A stretch of DNA of 5,576 nt, from assembly GCA_945788595.1 (NCBI GenBank), contig CALZMS010000085.1:1-5576 (forward strand), in the 5' to 3' direction. The position numbers were made by a program, and so were the translations under genes. Shown here one piece after another: positions 1 to 3,991 of the stretch. The notes under the pieces are model-generated. The model did no database searches. It saw only the letters and a list, made by a program, of their open reading frames with translations, and had not been told where the DNA came from. The DNA comes from an uncultured Lachnospiraceae bacterium (GTDB lineage: Bacteria; Bacillota; Clostridia; Lachnospirales; Lachnospiraceae). Within the stretch, counting starts at the first letter, position 1; each line of letters opens with the position of its first letter.

Positions 1-1
1 A

Positions 2-469
2 ATGATGGAATTCGACGAGGGAGACCCCAAGCGAATCCAGCATTTTCTCAAGGTGTATGAGTTTTCCCGGATGATCGGTCTGGCAGAAGGACTTGACGGA
101 AATCAGCAGCTGACGCTGGAACTGGCGGCTCTGGTGCACGATATCGGTATCCGCCCCAGTGAAGCCATCTACGGCGACTGCAAAGGACCGCACCAGGAGG
201 AGCTTGGACCGGCAGAGGTACAAAAGATGCTTAAGCCTCTGGGTGTGGATCAGGAACGCATTGAGCGGATCATGTATCTGGTGGGGCATCATCATACGTA
301 TAAAAATATAGAAGGAATGGATTATCAGATCCTGGTTGAGGCAGATTTCCTGGTAAATCTCTATGAAGAGGGCGTGAAAAAAGAAGCATCTCTGGCTGCC
401 AGAAAGAATATTTTTCGCACAAAAACAGGTATCTGGGCATTAAATACTATGTTTGACCTGGAAGAATAA
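2..469 (+). CDS. HD-domain metal-dependent phosphohydrolase (5' end probably outside window)
   Basis: This is a small soluble HD-superfamily protein, expected to hydrolyse a phosphate ester or nucleotide using bound divalent metal; the substrate is unknown. In the 155 visible residues the metal-ligand set is clear: His14 (in RIQHFLKV), the signature His46-Asp47 (ALVHDIGI), the cluster His96-His98 (VGHHHTY), and Asp115 (VEADFLVN). These correspond to the H...HD...H...D pattern of the family (PF01966), so the active site appears intact. The frame opens on two consecutive ATGs at positions 2 and 5 with a single base upstream, so no ribosome site can be seen. Lachnospiraceae relatives, as I recall them, carry about eight more N-terminal residues before the EFDEGDPKR segment, so the real start is probably upstream. 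It ends in TAA, followed 65 bases later by an intrinsic terminator. The family call is firm; the specific function is not known. Confidence 0.9.
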   Translation: MMEFDEGDPKRIQHFLKVYEFSRMIGLAEGLDGNQQLTLELAALVHDIGIRPSEAIYGDCKGPHQEELGPAEVQKMLKPLGVDQERIERIMYLVGHHHTYKNIEGMDYQILVEADFLVNLYEEGVKKEASLAARKNIFRTKTGIWALNTMFDLEE

Positions 470-492
470 CCGGAGGCTCTGAAAAAAATTTA

Positions 493-521
493 TTGACAAA
501 TCCATCCACTTCGGCAATAAT
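493..521 (+). promoter_or_regulatory. Strong sigma-A promoter (TTGACA-N17-AATAAT)
   Basis: A perfect -35 box TTGACA (493-498) is followed after exactly 17 bases by AATAAT (516-521), one mismatch from the consensus -10. The predicted start is near 527-529, in the GGTAGGGAACAAA stretch. It lies 23 bases after the HD gene stop and points toward the XRE-cupin gene. The oddity is that an intrinsic terminator begins only about seven bases after the predicted start, so unless read-through is allowed the product would be an RNA of roughly 40 nt. It could serve as an attenuated promoter for the regulator gene, or make a tiny RNA. The box match is direct observation; activity is inferred. Confidence 0.7.
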
Positions 522-534
522 GGTAGGGAACAAA

Positions 535-567
535 GGCGTTCGTGTTTATACACGAGCGCCATTTTTT
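535..567 (+). terminator. Intrinsic (Rho-independent) terminator
   Basis: A ten-base-pair stem pairs GGCGTTCGTG (535-544) with CACGAGCGCC (551-560), containing one G-U wobble, closed by a six-base TTTATA loop. It is followed by A and six Ts (562-567). This is a textbook intrinsic terminator on the plus strand. It would end transcripts of the HD gene arriving from upstream and also any transcript from the promoter at 493-521. The hexanucleotide loop recalls ANTAR-type attenuator hairpins, but it lacks the A at loop position 1 and the G at position 4 expected for that class, so I do not call it one. Confidence 0.88.
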
Positions 568-593
568 ATGCATGAATATTAATAGAATGCGAA

Positions 594-624
594 TATAATA
601 CTGATTTTCAAAGAATTATAATAC
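594..624 (+). promoter_or_regulatory. Twin TATAATAC boxes ahead of the XRE-cupin gene
   Basis: The octamer TATAATAC occurs at 594-601 and again at 617-624, 23 bases apart start to start, about two helical turns. Each contains a perfect -10 hexamer TATAAT. Neither has a convincing -35 box 16-18 bases upstream and neither has a TG extension. They may be alternative or activator-dependent promoters for the regulator gene, or direct-repeat binding half-sites for autoregulation, a common habit of XRE proteins. AT-rich chance remains possible. Confidence 0.35.
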
Positions 625-645
625 AGAGCCTTGTAATAAACAGGC

Positions 646-652
646 AGTGAGG
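646..652 (+). promoter_or_regulatory. Ribosome binding site deciding the XRE-cupin start
   Basis: The sequence AGTGAGG at 646-652 lies five bases before ATG at 658. An in-frame GTG at 652 overlaps this site and would have only a weak AGG (642-644) in front of it. The ATG at 658 also gives the MDLQRNIAWNLKKIR beginning usual for XRE-cupin proteins, so 658 is preferred. Confidence 0.6.
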
Positions 653-657
653 TGCGT

Positions 658-1203
658 ATGGATTTACAGAGAAATATAGCCTGGAATCTGAAAAAGATTC
701 GTCAGCAGCAGAATATCAGTCTGGATATGCTTTCTGAGCAGACCGGCGTCAGCAAGAGTATGCTGGGACAGATCGAGCGTGGAGAGGCCAATCCCTCTAT
801 CGGCGTGCTGGGTAAGATTACCAGAGGATTACATATTGAATTGCAGGAGCTTACAAAGGAACCACAGAATGAGATGGTGCTGCAGAGAAAAGAGGATCTT
901 CGGCCGATAAAAGAGGGTATTAGTCAGTACCAGATCTTCAATTTGTTTTCTCCGGAGGAAAAGCAGCATTTTGAAATTTATCAGGTAGAGATCATGCCGG
1001 GACAGAAATATTCCAGCAGTGGTCATGGTATGCATACAAGGGAATATGTGATGGTTTCTCTGGGGCAGCTGCAGCTGGAAGTGGACGGTAAGATCTATGA
1101 TGTCGGGGAGAAGGATTCTCTGCGGTTTGATTCGGATAAGTTTCATACTTATAGTAATACGGGAGAGGAAATGCTGATTTTGCATATTGTTTTGACATTT
1201 TAA
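658..1203 (+). CDS. XRE-family helix-turn-helix regulator with C-terminal cupin domain
   Basis: This is a 181-residue cytoplasmic DNA-binding regulator. Residues about 5-66 form an XRE/Cro-type HTH (PF01381): IAWNLKKIRQQQ, LSEQTGVS, then the recognition region KSMLGQIERGEANPSIGVLGKI (33-54). Residues about 98-181 form a cupin barrel that would sense a small ligand or metal. Motif 1 reads His123-x2-His126-x2-Glu129-x6-Gly136, and motif 2 includes His163-x3-Asn167, so all three usual cupin metal-site histidines and the glutamate are present. Length matches the family (about 180-190). Members often control amino-acid, polyamine or stress genes beside them and often themselves. Here the HD gene upstream is separated by a terminator and the downstream gene is convergent, so the target is not obvious. 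Start chosen at ATG 658 rather than GTG 652 because of ribosome-site spacing. The stop codon lies inside a 17-base palindrome. Confidence 0.92.
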   Translation: MDLQRNIAWNLKKIRQQQNISLDMLSEQTGVSKSMLGQIERGEANPSIGVLGKITRGLHIELQELTKEPQNEMVLQRKEDLRPIKEGISQYQIFNLFSPEEKQHFEIYQVEIMPGQKYSSSGHGMHTREYVMVSLGQLQLEVDGKIYDVGEKDSLRFDSDKFHTYSNTGEEMLILHIVLTF

Positions 1204-1209
1204 ATGTCA
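1193..1209. repeat. Perfect 17-base palindrome over the XRE-cupin stop codon
   Basis: TGACATTT (1193-1200) and AAATGTCA (1202-1209) are exact reverse complements around a single central T, with the TAA stop at 1201-1203 inside. It has operator-like symmetry but sits at the end of the gene. As RNA it would make a weak AU-rich hairpin with no T-run after it, so it is not an intrinsic terminator. Role unknown. Confidence 0.5.
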
Positions 1210-1222
1210 GTGGGAATGTTAA

Positions 1223-1375
1223 GGGAGCTGCTGCAATCTGGCGGCCTCCAGGTATATGTATAATCCTCGTGCTCCTGCTGCGCTCGCTCCAAGCCTGTAG
1301 TCTCGGAGTCGTGCTCGCTAAAGTCGCGCGATTCTTATACATATACCTGGAGGGCGCCAGATTGCAGCAGCTCCC
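1223..1375. repeat. Long inverted-repeat element (41-bp arms, 71-nt centre)
   Basis: The left arm (1223-1263, beginning GGGAGCTGCTGCAATCTGGC) and right arm (1335-1375, ending CAGCAGCTCCC) are reverse complements at 40 of 41 positions; the one mismatch is G1244 against G1354. The 71-base centre (1264-1334) is GC- and pyrimidine-rich on the plus strand, unlike the AT-rich flanks, and holds short direct copies of TCGTGCTC (1267-1274, 1309-1316) and GCTCGCT (1282-1288, 1313-1319). The element fills the gap between two convergent genes. Possible identities are a REP/MITE-like non-autonomous repeat or a large bidirectional termination/RNA-stabilising hairpin. No T-run follows the arms on either strand, so it is not a classical terminator, and I see no clear target-site duplication. 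It contains no credible gene. The structure is directly seen; its class is inferred. Confidence 0.85.
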
Positions 1376-1423
1376 ATTTACGTATTGAGTAGTATTTACA
1401 ATGGATAGAATATTGAAACTTTC

Positions 1424-3178
1424 TTATCCCAGACAAAGATTGAAATATCCTTGTTCAGCCTGAAGCGTAAGTTCGTAGTCTTCGGGAATCCACAGCATGC
1501 CGCCCGGTCGCGAATACACAGCCTTTTTTAAGTCTGTTTTTTCCAAAAGCATCCACACAGCTTTCTTCAAATCATTATCAGTCAGCGTGGTTTCTACAAC
1601 CTTTAAAGTATCTCCCTCGGTTTCGTACAAAAGAATATCTTCGCATGCAGAGTCAGCCGATGCGTCAGCAGAGGGATGTGTCACACAAAGCGCATGTCCG
1701 CCTTCGCCTTTAGCATACAGAAGAGCATACTCTATGTTTGCCTGATTCCATTCCACATAGCCGTCACCGGCAAAGCACAGATCGCGTATTTCTTTGTAAA
1801 CCCGGGAGTCTAATTTTTCAAAACTCCACTTTTCTTCTGAAATACCGGGATTTTCTGGAATGATTCCCCACTTAACCGGAAAATATTGGGTAAAAAACGA
1901 TTGCTTCTGGTAATACGTATACAGCCCCTCTTCTGCGGGAGATAGCAGCAGAGGTTCCTGCCAGAGTTCCTTTGCGGTTGTTAAGATCTCCGCTGCATAG
2001 CCCCGTCCCCGGTATTCGGGCAGGGTGGCTACGGCATAGACGTAGTGCCCTTCTACCATGTCTTCGCCCTGGTGGATACGCATGGGCAGAAAACTGGCCA
2101 TGGCCACGGGTTTGTTGTCTGCAAAATACAGAAGCATGGTTTCTTCTGCCGTATGATGATCCAGAAAACTCCGGATAAAGTCTTCATCATCCCCAAAGCA
2201 GGTCTGCCAGATGTGGATAATATCCTGTTCATACCGGCTCCGGTCTGCAAAGACCACCGGGGACATCTTGGCGTCGTATTTTTTGAGCAGGATTTCCGGA
2301 TAGTAGGACAGCTTAGCCCGGCGCAGTCCGGGATCTCCGGCATCGTCTTCCCGGTTGATGTATTTGTAGCTGCCGCAGGCATGCTGTACAAACTGCTGGT
2401 TGATCATGGGATAGGCGCCCTGGTATTCCGGCAGCGCTTTTTCAAAATGCACCACAAATACCTCGGGATTGACGGCTTCCCCCATGCAGAAGGCTACCAC
2501 CTGGCCCTTCTGGCGCAGTACACCGCCGATCAGGCCGAGCTCGTCCCTCATCTTAAAGGCGGCATCCAGCACTTTCAGTTCGATGGCCATATCATCGTTC
2601 CATTTATCTTCCCGGGAGAAGACCCAGCGGCGGCAGAGGGCTTTGCATTCCTCCAGATTGTTGTCGTTGAGGGGCTCATAGCTCCATTCCCCGGTTTCCT
2701 TAAAACGGGCGATGTGGTTACGTTTGTTGTGCATTTTTCGGCCGCTTAAAGTGGCCAGCTTTTCCCGGTCGTAGATATAATCCTCATAATCCCGGTTCTC
2801 CTCGATCAGAAACTGACCGGGATACCAGGAAAGCAGCTGTTCTCTGGCTTCTTCTCCAAGAGAATTCATGATCAGCGTCTTACCATTTGCGCGATAGTCT
2901 TCCAGCAGTTCATCCAGCATAGCTTTTTTATCGCCGTTCCCGATGGGAAAGGAGTAGATCCAGCAGTCTCCCTGCATCATATCGTCCCAGGGATATTCTC
3001 CGCAGAGTCCGTAGCGTACGATGCAGCAGTCGTGAGCCCGGGCCACCTCGATATGGTATTTGATGCCCCAGAGCACGTTGATACCGAAGCTGTATTCGCT
3101 GCCGTACCAGCCATCCTCCTGCAAAAGCTTTTGCATCCAGTCTTTGTCTTCTAAAGTTACTTTATGAAATGAAAACAT
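1424..3178 (-). CDS. DUF2156 (LPG-synthase C-terminal-like) and GNAT acetyltransferase fusion protein
   Basis: This is a 584-residue protein joining two transferase modules. Residues about 1-302 match the DUF2156/phosphatidylglycerol lysyltransferase C-terminal family (PF09924), whose members adopt a double GNAT fold and in MprF transfer an amino acid from aminoacyl-tRNA. The recognisable signature is YDREKLATLSGRKMHNKRNH (136-155), with the typical later segment YINREDDAGDPGLRRAKLSY (273-292). Residues about 305-440 form a classical acetyl-CoA GNAT domain with motif A, VATLPEYRGRGYAAEIL (383-399), including the pyrophosphate-binding R390-G-R-G-Y. Residues about 441-584 are a less recognisable C-terminal part that may complete an Eis-like enzyme. 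There are no membrane segments, so unlike MprF it lacks the flippase half and should be cytosolic. Substrates are unknown. Start ATG 3178 is supported by TGAGGT (3184-3189) five bases upstream. The frame is intact with no frameshift. A short Ser-Ala-Asp repeat lies at residues 503-512. Domain calls are firm, the joint function is not. Confidence 0.88.
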   Translation of the reverse strand: MFSFHKVTLEDKDWMQKLLQEDGWYGSEYSFGINVLWGIKYHIEVARAHDCCIVRYGLCGEYPWDDMMQGDCWIYSFPIGNGDKKAMLDELLEDYRANGKTLIMNSLGEEAREQLLSWYPGQFLIEENRDYEDYIYDREKLATLSGRKMHNKRNHIARFKETGEWSYEPLNDNNLEECKALCRRWVFSREDKWNDDMAIELKVLDAAFKMRDELGLIGGVLRQKGQVVAFCMGEAVNPEVFVVHFEKALPEYQGAYPMINQQFVQHACGSYKYINREDDAGDPGLRRAKLSYYPEILLKKYDAKMSPVVFADRSRYEQDIIHIWQTCFGDDEDFIRSFLDHHTAEETMLLYFADNKPVAMASFLPMRIHQGEDMVEGHYVYAVATLPEYRGRGYAAEILTTAKELWQEPLLLSPAEEGLYTYYQKQSFFTQYFPVKWGIIPENPGISEEKWSFEKLDSRVYKEIRDLCFAGDGYVEWNQANIEYALLYAKGEGGHALCVTHPSADASADSACEDILLYETEGDTLKVVETTLTDNDLKKAVWMLLEKTDLKKAVYSRPGGMLWIPEDYELTLQAEQGYFNLCLG

Positions 3179-3213
3179 AGTTTACCTCATCAGTTTTTTT
3201 AAATCCGTCAGTT

Positions 3214-3242
3214 AGTTTACACCAAACAATTTCAAATAGCAA
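3214..3242 (-). promoter_or_regulatory. Candidate promoter for the DUF2156-GNAT gene
   Basis: On the minus strand TTGCTA (3242-3237) is followed after 17 bases by TAAACT (3219-3214), each matching four of six consensus positions. The predicted start near 3207 gives a leader of roughly 28 bases. The plus-strand octamer TAGTTTAC occurs both across this -10 (3213-3220) and at the start codon/ribosome site (3178-3185). An AT-rich dyad (3240-3266) overlaps the -35. It is a weak match and the gene could instead be read through from the TPR gene 114 bases upstream. Confidence 0.4.
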
Positions 3243-3292
3243 TAATTACTGATAAGGAAATTATTGATGGAAAATTTCAGCGCGGACATATA

Positions 3293-3790
3293 TTATTGTG
3301 CAGGCTGATTGTTCATTATTTCCAGTGATTTTTCCAGAAGCTCGATGCCTTCATCTTTTTTTCCTTCGTCCATATAGGTAAGGGCGAGGTTATTCAGAAC
3401 GGAAGCATAGAGCGGATGATTAAGTGTGTTATGGTTTTCAAAAAGCTTGCGGGCGGCGGTAAGGCAGACTTTGGCTTCTTCGTATTTCTGCATTTTCCGG
3501 TAGGTCATGGCGGTATTGTTCAGCGTAGTAGCGTAGGCCATGGAATCCTTTCCTTTAACAATGGCAATCCAGGTGAGCGCCTTTTCCAGACAGGCCGCGG
3601 AGTCCTCCAGTTTTTCCGTTTCACGGTAAAATACGCCAAGCTCCGTCAGGGCAGCAATCAGAAGGGGGCGGTTGACGGTCTCCCCATCCTGATAAAGATC
3701 TATATGAAACTGCAGAAAACGCTCGATTTCCTGCGGATCACCGTTTTCGTAGAGCTGGTCGAGATGGGTATAGAATTCTTCCTGTGTCAT
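3293..3790 (-). CDS. Tetratricopeptide-repeat (TPR) protein
   Basis: This 165-residue, probably cytoplasmic protein is built almost entirely of TPR helices of the kinesin-light-chain-like type (TPR_12). Three repeats with a spacing near 42 residues can be aligned: about 42-75 (LLIAALTELGVFYRETEKLE...LEKAL), 84-117 (MAYATTLNNTAMTYRKMQKYEEAKVCL) and 126-159 (PLYASVLNNLALTYMDEGKKDEGIELLEKSL). Conserved small and aromatic positions of the TPR consensus (N-x-x-A-x-x-Y, then E-A/G-x-x-x-L/C) are visible. The N-terminal 40 residues are helical with no recognisable enzyme domain. No signal peptide or membrane segment. TPRs bind other proteins, so this is likely a scaffold or adaptor; the partner is unknown. 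Start ATG 3790 is backed by a strong AAAGGAG (3803-3797) six bases upstream. It diverges from the symporter gene. Confidence 0.87.
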   Translation of the reverse strand: MTQEEFYTHLDQLYENGDPQEIERFLQFHIDLYQDGETVNRPLLIAALTELGVFYRETEKLEDSAACLEKALTWIAIVKGKDSMAYATTLNNTAMTYRKMQKYEEAKVCLTAARKLFENHNTLNHPLYASVLNNLALTYMDEGKKDEGIELLEKSLEIMNNQPAQ

Positions 3791-3822
3791 GATATTCTCC
3801 TTTATTGCACGTTTTGTTTTTT

Positions 3823-3851
3823 ATCATACCATTTGCATGAAATAAATACAA
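3823..3851 (-). promoter_or_regulatory. Extended -10 promoter for the TPR gene
   Basis: On the minus strand TATGAT (3828-3823) is one mismatch from the -10 consensus and is directly preceded by TGG, an extended -10 motif. TTGTAT (3851-3846) lies 17 bases upstream as a half-matched -35. The predicted start near 3816 gives a leader of about 26 bases carrying the strong ribosome site. Confidence 0.55.
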
Positions 3852-3879
3852 GAAACAGTAAATATGTGCTTTACCGATA

Positions 3880-3908
3880 TTGAAAAACCGATGGACAGCC
3901 TATATAAT
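3880..3908 (+). promoter_or_regulatory. Strong sigma-A promoter for the AGCS symporter gene
   Basis: TTGAAA (3880-3885) is followed after exactly 17 bases by a perfect TATAAT (3903-3908), eleven of twelve consensus positions. Transcription should begin near 3915, giving a leader of about 77 bases before the ATG at 3992. The leader is too short for a glycine riboswitch, the element often found before AGCS genes in other Firmicutes, and I see no aptamer-like core in it. The TPR promoter fires the other way with 28 bases between the two -35 boxes. Confidence 0.75.
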
Positions 3909-3928
3909 AAAACGGTGCTAATAAGAAA

Positions 3929-3975
3929 CTGCTGTGCGTATCTGGCATATCGTATATAAATATAAAGTACAGCAG
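3929..3975 (+). promoter_or_regulatory. Leader hairpin just before the symporter ribosome site
   Basis: CTGCTGTGC (3929-3937) pairs with GTACAGCAG (3967-3975) in nine base pairs including one G-U, enclosing a 29-base AT-rich loop. The stem ends three bases before the AAGAGGAG ribosome site (3978-3985). It could shield or present that site, or stabilise the mRNA 5' end. Seen in sequence; regulatory role is only a suggestion. Confidence 0.4.
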
Positions 3976-3991
3976 GAAAGAGGAGAAAAGT

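Noticed and set aside
535..567. ANTAR-type RNA attenuator
   Set aside because: The loop has six bases, as in ANTAR targets, but reads TTTATA without A at position 1 and G at position 4. There is also no room for the required first hairpin downstream of the predicted start.
992..1342. Minus-strand open frame running through the long inverted repeat into the regulator gene
   Set aside because: The start lies in the repeat centre, the product is low-complexity Ser/Arg/Pro-rich, and most of it is antisense to the XRE-cupin gene.
1223..1375. Classical intrinsic terminator for the convergent genes
   Set aside because: The stem is far longer than needed and no T-run follows either arm. Termination could still happen there, but the defining signature is missing.
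2045..2749. Open frame of 234 codons opposite the DUF2156-GNAT gene
   Set aside because: It mirrors the codons of a gene with well-recognised domains, and the hydrophobic Phe/Val/Ile-rich product is typical of an antisense shadow. No ribosome site seen.
3416..3883. Plus-strand open frame opposite the TPR gene
   Set aside because: Antisense to a clear TPR protein, with a Phe/Gly-rich product, no domain, and running out through the divergent promoter region.
3915..3991. Glycine riboswitch ahead of the symporter
   Set aside because: The leader is only about 77 bases, lacks the glycine aptamer core motifs I know, and has no terminator hairpin. It is better described as a simple stem plus ribosome site.
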